This document shows, in pieces, positions 8,849 through 18,752 of a stretch of DNA of 64,000 nucleotides; positions within the stretch are counted from its first letter, which is position 1, and every line of letters begins with the position of its first letter. The notes beneath the pieces were generated by a model that saw only the letters and a list, made by a program, of their open reading frames with translations, had not been told where the DNA came from and searched no databases. This DNA comes from Cohnella abietis (GTDB lineage: Bacteria; Bacillota; Bacilli; Paenibacillales; Paenibacillaceae). The translations under genes and the position numbers were made by a program. The stretch covers positions 1,951,501 through 2,015,500 of the forward strand of contig NZ_AP019400.1 of the NCBI RefSeq assembly GCF_004295585.1, in the 5' to 3' direction.

Positions 8849-9340
8849 ATGCATCGACTTCGAAAGGCACAACGTTGGTTGAAATATAAATATATGATGC
8901 TGCTCCGGGAAAAGGGCGGTGCTTCTATTGTTGCAATGGGATTTGCGATTGGATTAGCGGTAGAAATGTTTACTTTGCCGACACTTGGATTTGCTTTCGT
9001 ACTCATTTTTCCTTTATGTTATATGCTTAAAGGTAATATCCCTGCTGCTTTAATCGGCTTCGTAGTTGGTAAAATCATTTATATTCCGATGATGTATCCC
9101 AACTCCAAAGTAGGGGGCTGGATTCTTCCGAAGCATCTAAGTATTCATCTTCCAGTCGTTCCAGAATGGATCAACGAGCTTCTGCTTGCGAACCTGAAGC
9201 TTATTGTTGGGGGTATGGTTGACGGTGCTATCCTAGGACTAATCTGTTACTTTCCGATTAAATACAGTCTTGATACCTACAAAGCTAAGCGTAAGGATAA
9301 GCGGAAATTAAAATTAGAATTAAAAAATATGGTAGATTAA
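8849..9340 (+). CDS. DUF2062 membrane protein
   Basis: A 163-residue protein from ATG 8849, preceded by GGAAGGAG; in-frame upstream starts exist at 8816 and 8828. A basic N-terminus (RLRKAQRWLKYKYMMLLREKG) leads into three or four hydrophobic segments (~22-44, 49-72, ~112-138), and the C-terminus is a very Lys/Arg-rich tail. This is the pattern of DUF2062 proteins (short YMLLREKG entry, then TLPTLGF). The molecular function is unknown. It lies between ispH and the DAHP synthase, with its own terminator. Confidence 0.75.
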   Translation: MHRLRKAQRWLKYKYMMLLREKGGASIVAMGFAIGLAVEMFTLPTLGFAFVLIFPLCYMLKGNIPAALIGFVVGKIIYIPMMYPNSKVGGWILPKHLSIHLPVVPEWINELLLANLKLIVGGMVDGAILGLICYFPIKYSLDTYKAKRKDKRKLKLELKNMVD

Positions 9341-9345
9341 TGGGG

Positions 9346-9386
9346 AAATCGTCTTGTTGATTGTGTTGACAAAGACGATTTTTTCA
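9346..9386 (+). terminator. Terminator after the DUF2062 gene, overlapping the aroF promoter
   Basis: AAATCGTCTT (9346-9355) pairs with AAGACGATTT (9372-9381) and is followed by TTTTC. Its descending arm and T run form the spacer of the promoter at 9366-9394. Confidence 0.75.
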
Positions 9387-9394
9387 TCTATATT
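9366..9394 (+). promoter_or_regulatory. Sigma-A promoter of aroF
   Basis: TTGACA (9366-9371), a 17-nt spacer and TATATT (9389-9394). This is a near-consensus promoter embedded in the terminator of the preceding gene. Confidence 0.75.
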
Positions 9395-9409
9395 TACTTT
9401 AGTGCTTAA

Positions 9410-9440
9410 AAGCGTATAAGCGTTGAAGCGTATACGCGTT
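9410..9440 (+). promoter_or_regulatory. Tandem 15-bp repeats in the aroF leader (putative operator)
   Basis: AAGCGTATAAGCGTT (9410-9424) and AAGCGTATACGCGTT (9426-9440) match at 14 of 15 positions with a 16-bp period. The second contains the perfect palindrome GCGTATACGC. They lie just downstream of the expected start of transcription and before the SD, where a repressor would block elongation. The binder is unknown. Confidence 0.5.
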
Positions 9441-9464
9441 AAATCAAATGGGAGCGTGAGGGTC

Positions 9465-10526
9465 ATGATCGTTATTACATCCCCGCATATTGCGGAAGAG
9501 CGCATTACGGAGATTGTCCGTCAAATTGAACAATCAGGCGTGCAAGCGCACGTTTCACGCGGGACTGACCGCACAGTTATCGGAATTATCGGCAAAGCTG
9601 AGCCAACGTTGGCTGAACATATTCGTTCCATGAGTGGTGTAGAGAATGTAATCAAGATTTCCAAATCCTATAAGCTTGCTAGCCGGGATTTCCATCCAGA
9701 CGATACAATTATTGAAGTGAAGGGTGTTAAGATCGGCGGAGATAATCTCGTTGTCATGGGCGGACCTTGCGCGGTGGAAACACCAGAGCAAATCGACGAG
9801 ATTGCACGATTAGTAAAAGCTGCTGGTGGACAGGTGCTGCGTGGAGGTGCGTTCAAACCACGTACTGGCCCTTACAGCTTCCAAGGTATTGGTATTGAAG
9901 GCTTGAAGTGGATGAAGGATGCAGGGGATAAATATGGCTTACTGACGATTACAGAGGTTATGGCTCCTGAATTCGTTGATGTATGCGCTGAGTACGCTGA
10001 CATTATGCAAGTCGGAACCCGCAATATGCAGAACTTTGATTTACTGAGAAAGCTGGGTACGATCAAAAACCCTGTACTTCTCAAGCGTGGATTCAGCTCT
10101 ACTTATGATGAGTGGCTTAATGCGGCGGAGTACATTCTTGCTGGTGGCAATCCTAATGTTATGCTATGCGAGCGTGGTATTCGCACGTTCGAAACTTACA
10201 CTCGCAACACATTTGATTTAGCTGCTATTCCTGTTATTCAACAGCTGTCACATCTGCCAGTTATTGCTGATCCGAGTCATGCGACAGGACGCCGCGAGCT
10301 CGTTGAAACGATGACGAAGGCTTCGTTAGCCGCTGGTGCGAATGGCTTAATTATCGAAATGCATACCGATCCTGATAATTCAGCTACTGGAGATGGCGTT
10401 CAATCGCTGTTCCCTGATCAGTTTGCTAACCTGCTTAAGGAGCTTGAGCAGCTTGCACCTCTTCTCGGTAAGAAATTTGATACAGAGAAAGCCCCTGCAG
10501 AAGCATTCAAGACTTGGATTAAATAG
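9465..10526 (+). CDS. aroF: 3-deoxy-7-phosphoheptulonate (DAHP) synthase
   Basis: A 353-residue type I-beta DAHP synthase that condenses PEP and erythrose 4-phosphate, the first step of the shikimate pathway. Residues 1-65 form the ferredoxin-like/ACT-like N-terminal domain (MIVITSPHIAEERITEIV) seen in Thermotoga-type enzymes, which mediates feedback inhibition by aromatic amino acids. The catalytic barrel follows with GGPCAVE, GGAFKPRTGPYSFQG, QVGTRNMQNF, KRGF, and the metal/substrate motif ADPSHATGRR. The ATG at 9465 is preceded by GTGAGGG; upstream in-frame codons lie in the operator and are unlikely. The gene is monocistronic, with the next promoter beginning 33 nt after its stop. Confidence 0.95.
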   Translation: MIVITSPHIAEERITEIVRQIEQSGVQAHVSRGTDRTVIGIIGKAEPTLAEHIRSMSGVENVIKISKSYKLASRDFHPDDTIIEVKGVKIGGDNLVVMGGPCAVETPEQIDEIARLVKAAGGQVLRGGAFKPRTGPYSFQGIGIEGLKWMKDAGDKYGLLTITEVMAPEFVDVCAEYADIMQVGTRNMQNFDLLRKLGTIKNPVLLKRGFSSTYDEWLNAAEYILAGGNPNVMLCERGIRTFETYTRNTFDLAAIPVIQQLSHLPVIADPSHATGRRELVETMTKASLAAGANGLIIEMHTDPDNSATGDGVQSLFPDQFANLLKELEQLAPLLGKKFDTEKAPAEAFKTWIK

Positions 10527-10558
10527 GTGCGAGATTTCATGCACGAGAGATTAACGCG

Positions 10559-10587
10559 TTGACACCGCATTTATTACGCGATACAAT
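10559..10587 (+). promoter_or_regulatory. Sigma-A promoter of glpP
   Basis: TTGACA (10559-10564), a 17-nt spacer and TACAAT (10582-10587). It drives the leader and the glpP-glpK genes. Confidence 0.85.
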
Positions 10588-10610
10588 TACAACAAGTTAA
10601 TATCCGTGAT

Positions 10611-10676
10611 GGAGAACAAGGAGAATCACATCGTTTGCTATCGGTTAACCGAATGGCAATGATGTGATTCTTTTTT
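10611..10676 (+). promoter_or_regulatory. GlpP-type antitermination leader upstream of glpP
   Basis: A leader with two GGAGA boxes (10611-10615 and 10620-10624) runs straight into a terminator. The stem GAATCACATC (10623-10632) pairs with GATGTGATTC (10661-10670), followed by six T. The glpD leader at 12864-12938 repeats the same arrangement. In Bacillus, GlpP with glycerol 3-phosphate binds such leaders and prevents termination. Here glpP itself sits behind one, implying positive autoregulation. Confidence 0.75.
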
Positions 10677-10753
10677 ATACGATTACACAGTATAAATTTC
10701 ACTTATCCGGTTCAGAAAACCAAAGGGATTATACTTGTGGAGGTGAGGTAAAT

Positions 10754-11311
10754 ATGGCATTTCATCAGCAACAAATATTACCGGCTGTCCGCAAAATGAA
10801 GGATTTAGAAAAACTCATTTCCTCTTCCTATGAGTATCTTGTTCTGCTTGATAGTCATATCAGTCAATTGAGTAGCATTGTTGACCTTGCTAGATCCCAT
10901 GGGAAAAAGATGCTGCTTCATGCGGATTTGATTGAAGGGCTCAAAAACGATGAATATGCTGCTGAATTTTTGTGCCAGGTTATTAAGCCTGCTGGTTTAA
11001 TTTCTACTAGAGCTAATGTTATCATCAAGACAAAGCAAAATGGCTTATTGGCTATACAGCGTTTATTTTTACTAGATACGAATGCTCTTGAGAAAAGCTA
11101 TTCATTACTGGAAAGAACTAAGCCGGATTTTATTGAAGTGCTTCCAGGTATAATGCCGCATATCATTCAAGAGGTTCATGAGCGTGCAGGCATCCCTATT
11201 TTCGCTGGCGGCTTGATTCGTTCGGTTGAAGATGTGGAAAACGCTGTATCAGCCGGTGCGACGGCAGTTACGACATCAAGGGTGGAGCTATGGAAGCATT
11301 ACGCGCCATGA
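10754..11311 (+). CDS. glpP: Glycerol uptake operon antiterminator GlpP
   Basis: A 185-residue cytoplasmic RNA-binding antiterminator from ATG 10754 (SD GGAGGTGAGG just upstream). It has the GlpP TIM-barrel-like pattern: [72 protein letters not shown] and [18 protein letters not shown]. Glycerol 3-phosphate is the expected effector (family knowledge). It is followed 26 nt later by glpK. No glpF permease gene lies in this operon, unlike Bacillus subtilis, so the glycerol facilitator must be encoded elsewhere. Confidence 0.93.
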   Translation: MAFHQQQILPAVRKMKDLEKLISSSYEYLVLLDSHISQLSSIVDLARSHGKKMLLHADLIEGLKNDEYAAEFLCQVIKPAGLISTRANVIIKTKQNGLLAIQRLFLLDTNALEKSYSLLERTKPDFIEVLPGIMPHIIQEVHERAGIPIFAGGLIRSVEDVENAVSAGATAVTTSRVELWKHYAP

Positions 11312-11325
11312 ATTCCCCTAGCTAG

Positions 11326-12831
<1,506 letters not shown>

Positions 12832-12863
12832 ATGGCTTAAAATTACAAGTTAATATAAAGGTT

Positions 12864-12938
12864 GGAGACTGGGAGACAACCACGACTGCTCTTAAGGCAT
12901 ACTATATGCCACAAGAGCTAGTTCGTGGTTTTTTCTTT
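12864..12938 (+). promoter_or_regulatory. GlpP-type antitermination leader of glpD
   Basis: GGAGA boxes lie at 12864-12868 and 12872-12876, followed by a long terminator stem. AACCACGA (12878-12885) pairs with TCGTGGTT (12923-12930), with an inner CTCTT/AAGAG pairing and a GGCAT/ATGCC tip, then a T-rich run. It mirrors the glpP leader and should be read through only when GlpP and glycerol 3-phosphate are present. Confidence 0.75.
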
Positions 12939-12958
12939 TATAATAGGGAGGAAACAAA

Positions 12959-14614
12959 ATGAGTACATTATTTTCGGCTAACAGTAGAATAGATACCTTG
13001 CGGAGTATGTCTGAGCAGCAGTTGGATTTACTAATAATCGGCGGAGGTATAACCGGAGCGGGAATCGCCTTGGATGCTCAAACTCGTGGGATGAAGACAG
13101 CTCTTGTAGAAATGCAGGATTTTGCATCGGGAACCTCTAGCCGCTCCACGAAGCTTGTGCATGGTGGGTTGCGCTACTTAAAACAGCTGGAAATTGGTGT
13201 CGTTGCTGAAGTGGGAAAAGAGAGGGCGATTGTGTATGAGAATGGTCCACATGTGACTACACCTGTACGTATGTTACTGCCGCTATATAAGGGAGGCACC
13301 TTTGGCAAATTCAGCAGCTCAATCGGGCTTGCTGTATACGATTTTCTGGCAGGGGTTAAGAAATCAGAACGCAGGAAGATGCTAAGTATTACAGAAACCC
13401 AACATAAAGAGCCATTATTAAAAAAAGATAGCCTTCTCGGAAGTGGTTATTATGTGGAATATCGTACGGACGATGCGCGCTTAACGATTGAAGTCATGAA
13501 AAAGGCCGTTGAAAAGGGTGCGCTTGCTGTCAATTATACGAAGGTAACAAGCTTAATCTACAAAGAGGGCCAAATTGCTGGTGTTATGGTGGAGGATCAA
13601 ACGAACGGTCAAGTATACAAGCTTCTTGCTAAAGTCGTTGTGAACGCGGCCGGCCCTTGGGTGGATACGCTACGTGAGATGGATGGCTCTAAGCAAGGGA
13701 AAACCTTACATCTGACCAAAGGCGTGCATTTGGTATTCGACGGTAAAAGATTTCCGTTGCGTCAAGCTATCTATTTCGATACACCGGATGGGCGCATGGT
13801 GTTCGCAATTCCCCGGGATGGCAAAACCTATATAGGAACGACAGACACGAATTATAATGCAGACAAAGCGAATCCTAGAATGACTGAAGAGGATAGACGA
13901 TATTTGCTTGATGCGGTTAACCCGATGTTTCCAGAGCTACGCCTAACGGCTGATGATGTGGAATCGAGCTGGGCCGGACTTCGACCGCTCATTCATGAGG
14001 AAGGAAAGAATCCTTCGGAAATTTCCCGCAAGGATGAAGTGTTCCAATCGAAGACGGGATTCATATCCATTGGTGGGGGCAAGCTAACCGGATATCGCAA
14101 AATGGCGGAGTCGGTAGTCGATCGGGTAGCTGATGCTCTAGGTCGCCAGGCGTTCAAGTCGTGCCAGACGCGTACAATTCCCATTTCTGGCGGAGATGTT
14201 GGGGGTTCTGCTGCTTTTACAGCTTTTGTTCAGAAAAGCATAAGCGATGGTATACGTGCGGGGTTATCGGAAACGGAAGCCGAGAAGCTCACGCATAAAT
14301 ATGGCACTAATGTTCAGCGAATATATGAGCGGGTAATTAAATATGCTGATGAGGCGAAACAAGCGGGAATACCGATTGAGATTTATGCAGAGCTGCTCTA
14401 CGCTATGGATGAGGAGATGACATGTACCCCTGCGGATTTTTTTGTTAGACGAACAGGGAGACTATTTTTCAATATTAGTGAATTACGACAATGGCAAGCT
14501 GCAGTCATGGAAGCTATGTCAGTAAAGCTAGGCTGGAGCAAAGAAAAGCAAGAAAGCTATAGGCTGGAGTTGAAAGCTGAGATCGACGCAGCGGTAAATC
14601 CTTCCTCTATGTGA
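12959..14614 (+). CDS. glpD: Aerobic glycerol-3-phosphate dehydrogenase
   Basis: A 551-residue FAD-dependent, membrane-associated dehydrogenase that oxidises glycerol 3-phosphate to dihydroxyacetone phosphate and passes electrons to quinone. The FAD-binding motif is LLIIGGGITGAGIALDA (~22-38). Family motifs GTSSRSTKLVHGGLRYLKQ, VVNAAGPWVD, GTTDTNY and SIGGGKLTGYRKMAE are present, with the C-terminal DAO_C helical domain at ~400-545. SD GGGAGG precedes the ATG. It completes the GlpP regulon in this window together with glpP and glpK. Confidence 0.96.
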   Translation: MSTLFSANSRIDTLRSMSEQQLDLLIIGGGITGAGIALDAQTRGMKTALVEMQDFASGTSSRSTKLVHGGLRYLKQLEIGVVAEVGKERAIVYENGPHVTTPVRMLLPLYKGGTFGKFSSSIGLAVYDFLAGVKKSERRKMLSITETQHKEPLLKKDSLLGSGYYVEYRTDDARLTIEVMKKAVEKGALAVNYTKVTSLIYKEGQIAGVMVEDQTNGQVYKLLAKVVVNAAGPWVDTLREMDGSKQGKTLHLTKGVHLVFDGKRFPLRQAIYFDTPDGRMVFAIPRDGKTYIGTTDTNYNADKANPRMTEEDRRYLLDAVNPMFPELRLTADDVESSWAGLRPLIHEEGKNPSEISRKDEVFQSKTGFISIGGGKLTGYRKMAESVVDRVADALGRQAFKSCQTRTIPISGGDVGGSAAFTAFVQKSISDGIRAGLSETEAEKLTHKYGTNVQRIYERVIKYADEAKQAGIPIEIYAELLYAMDEEMTCTPADFFVRRTGRLFFNISELRQWQAAVMEAMSVKLGWSKEKQESYRLELKAEIDAAVNPSSM

Positions 14615-14627
14615 ACTTCTCATACGG

Positions 14628-14675
14628 ATAAAGGGCGACAACTGGCTAAATAGCGGGCTGTCGCTCTTTATTTTG
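14628..14675 (+). terminator. Terminator after glpD
   Basis: ATAAAGGGCGACA (14628-14640) pairs with TGTCGCTCTTTAT (14659-14671) with one G-T pair, followed by a T run. Confidence 0.85.
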
Positions 14676-14705
14676 GGAAAATCATTTATGAAAATTGTAT
14701 GACGT

Positions 14706-14722
14706 TGTAAGCAATGCTCACA
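14706..14722 (+). promoter_or_regulatory. GlnR/TnrA box upstream of glnA
   Basis: TGTAAGCAATGCTCACA fits the GlnR/TnrA consensus TGTNA-N7-TNACA exactly. It ends 28 bp before the -35 of the glnA promoter. GlnR or TnrA control of glnA is established in Bacillus, and this site predicts the same here. Confidence 0.8.
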
Positions 14723-14750
14723 TAACCACAAAAAATACCTGACATAAGTA

Positions 14751-14779
14751 TTGACGCTAAAATTGTGGGGTTTTATAAT
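14751..14779 (+). promoter_or_regulatory. Sigma-A promoter of glnA
   Basis: TTGACG (14751-14756), a 17-nt spacer and a perfect TATAAT (14774-14779), about 80 nt ahead of the glnA start. Confidence 0.85.
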
Positions 14780-14858
14780 AACTTCATAAGATCGATGAAA
14801 ACTTGAACGATTGATCGGTTACAAACACTTAATGTTCGGAAATGGGGAGGAAATTCAA

Positions 14859-16283
14859 ATGTCTGTACAACAAGTATTGGATTTAATTAAGGAAAAGAAC
14901 ATCGAGTTTGTTGATTTCCGCTTTATCGACCTTGCAGGTCGCGCCCACCACATTACTTTACCAGCTACCGAAGTCGATGCAGAAACTTTCGTTAACGGGG
15001 TAGCATTTGATGGTTCATCAATCACGGGGTTCCGGGGTATTGAAGAATCAGATATGGTTATGATGCCTGATACAGGCACTGTGTACGTGGATCCTTTCAC
15101 AGCTCATTCCACATTAATCGTTGTTAGTAACATCCATACGCCAGATGGCGAGCGTTACGAGCGTGATCCTCGCTCAATCGCTCACAAGGCGGAAGAATTC
15201 CTTCAGAAGTCTGGCGTAGGTACAACTGCTTACTTCGCTCCTGAATCCGAATTTTTCATCTTCGATGATGTCCGTTATGAATCCACAATGAATTCTTCTT
15301 CCTTCTTTGTTGATTCCGAGGAAGCAGCTTGGAACACAAACCGCAAAGAAGAAGGCGGAAACCTAGGCTTTAAGATTGGTGTTAAGGGCGGATACGTTCC
15401 CGTTGCTCCAGTTGATTCCCAACAAGATATCCGTAGCGAAATGGTTCGCCTGATGCAAGAAGCTGGTCTTCGTATCGAGCGTCATCACCATGAAGTAGCA
15501 ACGGCTGGTCAAGCGGAAATCAACTTCCGTTTCGACACTCTTACAACTACTGCTGATAATCTTATGAAATACAAATATATCGTTCATAATGTAGCTCGCC
15601 AATATGGTAAAGTTGCTACATTCATGCCTAAACCTCTTTTCGGAGATAACGGTAGCGGAATGCACGTGCATTCTTCCATCTTCAATGATGGTGTGCCTTT
15701 GTTCTACGAAAAAGGTGGATATGCTAACCTGAGCGAAATGGCGTTGCACTACATCGGTGGTATTCTCCACCATGCGCCAGCTTTGATCGCGATCACGAAC
15801 CCGTCCACGAACTCGTTCAAGCGTCTGGTTCCTGGTTATGAAGCTCCAGTTAACCTAGTTTACTCCAAAGGTAACCGTTCTGCTGCTGTTCGTATTCCAG
15901 TTGCAGCAGTTACTCCTAAAGGCTGCCGCATCGAATTCCGTACACCGGATTCCACGGCTAACCCTTACCTCGCTTTCGCAGCAATGCTGATGGCAGGTTT
16001 GGACGGAATCAAACGCAAAATTGATCCATCTGCACTTGGTTATGGACCTTTCGATACGAATATCTACGAGCTTTCCGATGATCAGAAGAAAGAAATCCGC
16101 AGTGTTCCAGGCACCCTAGACGAAGCTCTTGATGCTTTGGAAGCTGATTATGAGTTCTTGACTGAAGGCGGAGTATTCACTAAAGAGTTTATCGACAACT
16201 ATGTAAATGTTAAACGCGCTGAAGCTAAATCAGTTGCAATCCGCATTCATCCTCATGAGTATGGCCTATACTTTGATTGCTAA
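14859..16283 (+). CDS. glnA: Glutamine synthetase, type I (beta-like)
   Basis: A 474-residue enzyme that makes glutamine from glutamate, ammonia and ATP in the cytoplasm as a dodecamer. ATG 14859 follows GGGGAGG. Motifs are visible in order: DGSSITGFRGIEESDM (beta-Grasp domain), APESEFFIFD, HHHEVATAGQAEINF, PKPLFGDNGSGMHVHSS (metal/ATP site), NPSTNSFKRLVPGYEAPV and IEFRTPDSTANPYLAFAAML. It is longer than Bacillus GlnA (444). The C-terminal region resembles GSI-beta enzymes, with Tyr403 in NIYELSDDQ where beta enzymes carry the adenylylated Tyr. No adenylyltransferase gene is in view. Control is probably through the GlnR/TnrA box upstream. Confidence 0.95.
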   Translation: MSVQQVLDLIKEKNIEFVDFRFIDLAGRAHHITLPATEVDAETFVNGVAFDGSSITGFRGIEESDMVMMPDTGTVYVDPFTAHSTLIVVSNIHTPDGERYERDPRSIAHKAEEFLQKSGVGTTAYFAPESEFFIFDDVRYESTMNSSSFFVDSEEAAWNTNRKEEGGNLGFKIGVKGGYVPVAPVDSQQDIRSEMVRLMQEAGLRIERHHHEVATAGQAEINFRFDTLTTTADNLMKYKYIVHNVARQYGKVATFMPKPLFGDNGSGMHVHSSIFNDGVPLFYEKGGYANLSEMALHYIGGILHHAPALIAITNPSTNSFKRLVPGYEAPVNLVYSKGNRSAAVRIPVAAVTPKGCRIEFRTPDSTANPYLAFAAMLMAGLDGIKRKIDPSALGYGPFDTNIYELSDDQKKEIRSVPGTLDEALDALEADYEFLTEGGVFTKEFIDNYVNVKRAEAKSVAIRIHPHEYGLYFDC

Positions 16284-16291
16284 TTGATCGT

Positions 16292-16323
16292 AAAAAGCTC
16301 CCCATTCTTGGGGAGCTTTTTTG
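16292..16323 (+). terminator. Terminator after glnA
   Basis: AAAAAGCTCCCCA pairs with TTGGGGAGCTTTTTT around a short loop. It is a textbook hairpin with a T tail. Confidence 0.92.
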
Positions 16324-16355
16324 CGATAATATGGTGTGAGACCACTCAACTGACT

Positions 16356-16915
16356 AGTGGTCCTGAGTAACGTACACATAACCTTCCCGTCGCCCCAGAG
16401 TAACATAGATCCATTTCCTAGCGCTCCTGAGTATCGTACACATTAACCTTTCGTCGCACCTGAGTACCTTAGTTCCATTGACTAGTGCTCCTGAGTAACG
16501 TACACACAACCTTCCGCCGCACCCGAGTACCTTAGTTCCATTGACTAGTGCTCCTGAGTATCGTACACATAACCTTCCGCCGCACCCGAGTACCTTAGTT
16601 CCATTGACTAGTGCTCCTGAGTAACGTACACATAACCTTCCCGTCGCCCTTGAGTAACATAGATCCATTTCCTTGCGCTCCTGAGTATTGTACACATAAC
16701 CTTCCCGTCGCTCCTGAGCAACATAGTTCCATTGACTAGTGCTCCTGAGTATTGTACACATAACATTTCCGTCGCCCTTGAGTAACATAGATCCATTTCC
16801 TAGCGCTCCTGAGTATCGTACACATTAACCTTTCGTCGCACCTGAGTACCATAGTTCCATTGACTAGTGGTCCTGAGTATCGTATACATAACCTTCCGCG
16901 CCTTAGTACCTTATT
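16356..16915. repeat. Intergenic tandem array with 63/64-bp units (array 2)
   Basis: CTCCTGAGTA-type starts occur at 16424, 16488, 16551, 16614, 16678, 16742, 16806 and 16870, i.e. every 63-64 bp. Each unit holds two half-units of about 32 bp, one with CGTACACATAACCTTCC and one with TTAGTTCCATTGACTAGTG or CATAGATCCATTTCC. Long reading frames on the minus strand here are products of the repeat, not genes. This array is different in sequence and period from the 52-bp arrays. Confidence 0.88.
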
Positions 16916-17324
16916 CAAACTACCCACCCCATCCACAGTGTTCTGGCTAACGAATCGTATCGAGCTAATTACCTGAAAAATGACCAATTATTTTTTCTAA
17001 CGAACTTCATTAACGTAATTGAGTAATAAATAGGAGAAAAAGTGCTATTTTACTGCTGATAGGATGTTTAGAGTTCGTTACAAAATAAAACCATTAGAAT
17101 TTGAGTAAATAGGAGCTAATGAGTTCGTTAGCCATACGATTAGCCGGTCGCCAAGCAGGAAGTGCGATTAGAAACATCGTAGTTTCTTCGGCGTGTACAG
17201 ATGTGAAGAATGTTATTTTTTCTGATTGACCGGAGGGATTATCGTGTGCGGGGTCCTAGGAATAGTGTGTTTATGGGGATGGCGGGTTGAAGCGATATTG
17301 AGGTTTTGTGTAGAAATTAAGAGG
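16916..17324. repeat. Non-coding stretch with short inverted CTAACGAA repeats
   Basis: No gene is seen. CTAACGAA occurs at about 16936 and 17009, and its complement TTCGTTA at about 17084 and 17141. The block TTGAGTAA(TAA)ATAGGAG occurs at about 17019 and 17102. A 20-bp block at 17165-17184 recurs at 21091-21110 with 18 matches. The stretch connects arrays 2 and 3. Confidence 0.5.
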
Positions 17325-17990
17325 AGAAGGCGACTAATTCTGGGTATCGGTGGGGTTTGAGATAGGAGTTAGAACGAGATGGCGAGGGTTGAGGTAGGAG
17401 TTAGAACGAGGTGGCGACTAATTCTGGGTATCGGTAGGGTTTGAAGTAGGAGTTAGAAGGAGATGGCGACTAATTCTGGGTATCGGTAGGGTTTGAAGTA
17501 GGAGTTAGAAGGAGATGGCGACTAATTCTGGGTATTGGTGGGGTTTGAGGTAGGAGTTAGAAGGAGGCGGCGACTAATTTTGGGTATCTGCGGGGTTTGA
17601 GGTAGGAGTTAGAAGGAGATGGCGACTAATTCTGGATATCAGTGGGGTTTGAGGTAGGAGTTAGAAGGAGATGGCGACTAATTCTGGGTATCGGTGGGGC
17701 TCGAGGTAGGAGTTAGAAGGAGATGGCGACTAATTCTGGGTATCGGTGGGGTTTGAGGTAGGAGTTAGAAGGAGATGGCGACTAATTCTGGGTATCGGTG
17801 GGGCTTGAGGTAGGAGTTAGAAGGAGATGGCGACTAATTCTGGGTATTCGTGGGATTTGAGGTAGGAGTTAGAAGTAGACAGCGACTAATTCTGGGTATT
17901 GGTAGGGTTTGAAGTAGGAGTTAGAAGGAGATGGCGACTAATTCTGGGTATCGGTGGGGTTTGAAGTAGGAAATGAGAAGAGATGGCGCC
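17325..17990. repeat. Intergenic array of 52-bp repeats (array 3, inverted orientation)
   Basis: The core ACTAATT is found at 17333 and then at 17417, 17469, 17521, 17573, 17625, 17677, 17729, 17781, 17833, 17885 and 17937, exactly 52 bp apart in the last eleven. Read on the minus strand, the unit runs AATTAGTCG, 11 nt, TAACTC, 4 nt, CTCAAAC. This is the same order and nearly the same phase as the array at 59190-60030. There is no coding potential. Units are 85-100% alike by eye. Confidence 0.92.
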
Positions 17991-18000
17991 TAAAGCACAG

Positions 18001-18627
18001 CTACTTTAGGCCTAAGGGGTAGTTGCTTATTGGCTCGTAGCTGGGGCGTTGGCCGAGATGGGTGAGGAACAGTGTGCAGCTGTCGACAATCCATGATGGG
18101 TGGGCTAAGGGAGGCGCTTCTGGCTGCGAAGCGCTGGAAGGCGGCATGGCGCACACTTTGTGCCATGCCGTTGCCATTGCCGCCGGATTGAACCCGGCGG
18201 CGCCTCCTCGCGCGAGCGTCACGTGCGCGCGAAAGGGCCTCGCCTCCGTGGCGAAGCCGGAGGCGGAAAGGCGCGCGCCAAGCGCCGCGTGCAGCGCGGC
18301 TAGCGCGCCCCCGCTTGGTGCGGCCGGCTCGGCCAGGCCGCACCAAAGCACGCGCGGCGTTGACGGCGGGCCGAAGGTGCCCGCCTCCGTCAGCGCAAGC
18401 GCGAATGGCGCCGTATCGGCTGCGACTTCAGCCGCTAAGGCGCCAAGGGCATGCATCTGCGATGATGATGTGTCGCCTATAAAATGAAGAGTCACATGCA
18501 GGTCGGCAGGATGCGTCCATTTCCGAAAGCTTAGGCCTGCTTCTGCAAGATTCGCTATTTTGCATTTAAGGAACTCAGTTACGCTCTCAGACAAACGTAA
18601 TCCTAGAAAAAGACGAAAATTTTTCAC
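18001..18627 (-). CDS. thpR: RNA 2',3'-cyclic phosphodiesterase (LigT/ThpR family)
   Basis: A 208-residue member of the 2H phosphoesterase family. Both catalytic signatures are visible: HVTLHFIG (~46-53) and HVTLARGG (~138-145), the paired HxTx motifs. An N-terminal FRLFLGLRLSESV strand is typical. The middle of the gene (about 18110-18440) is markedly GC-rich and Ala-rich compared with its neighbours, giving an expanded AALAAEVAADTAPFALAL-like region and long GC runs. The start and C-terminus have ordinary composition. The physiological RNA substrate of the family is uncertain. It is convergent with the repeat array and divergent from serC. Confidence 0.85.
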   Translation of the reverse strand: MKNFRLFLGLRLSESVTEFLKCKIANLAEAGLSFRKWTHPADLHVTLHFIGDTSSSQMHALGALAAEVAADTAPFALALTEAGTFGPPSTPRVLWCGLAEPAAPSGGALAALHAALGARLSASGFATEARPFRAHVTLARGGAAGFNPAAMATAWHKVCAMPPSSASQPEAPPLAHPSWIVDSCTLFLTHLGQRPSYEPISNYPLGLK

Positions 18628-18752
18628 TTATGACACCGCTTTCGTTCGGAATTTCACCATTTTAACGAATTATATGGGCAGTTAGTGGTTGCTCTTGGAT
18701 GTATAGCTTGTTATGATAAGCCTATTATGAATTTGAATAAGGTGGGGACAAG

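Noticed and set aside
16354..16987. Minus-strand repetitive proteins of 62-144 residues
   Set aside because: The frames are open only because one period is 63 bp (21 codons). They break when a unit is 64 bp, have no SD and no conserved motif.
17325..17990. CRISPR array
   Set aside because: Units are contiguous 52-bp tandem repeats with no unique spacers, and no cas genes are nearby. The same holds for the arrays at 1-310, 16356-16915 and 59190-60030.
18062..18487. Plus-strand 141-residue protein opposite thpR
   Set aside because: An Ala-rich shadow of the GC-rich thpR core. The minus strand has both catalytic motifs.
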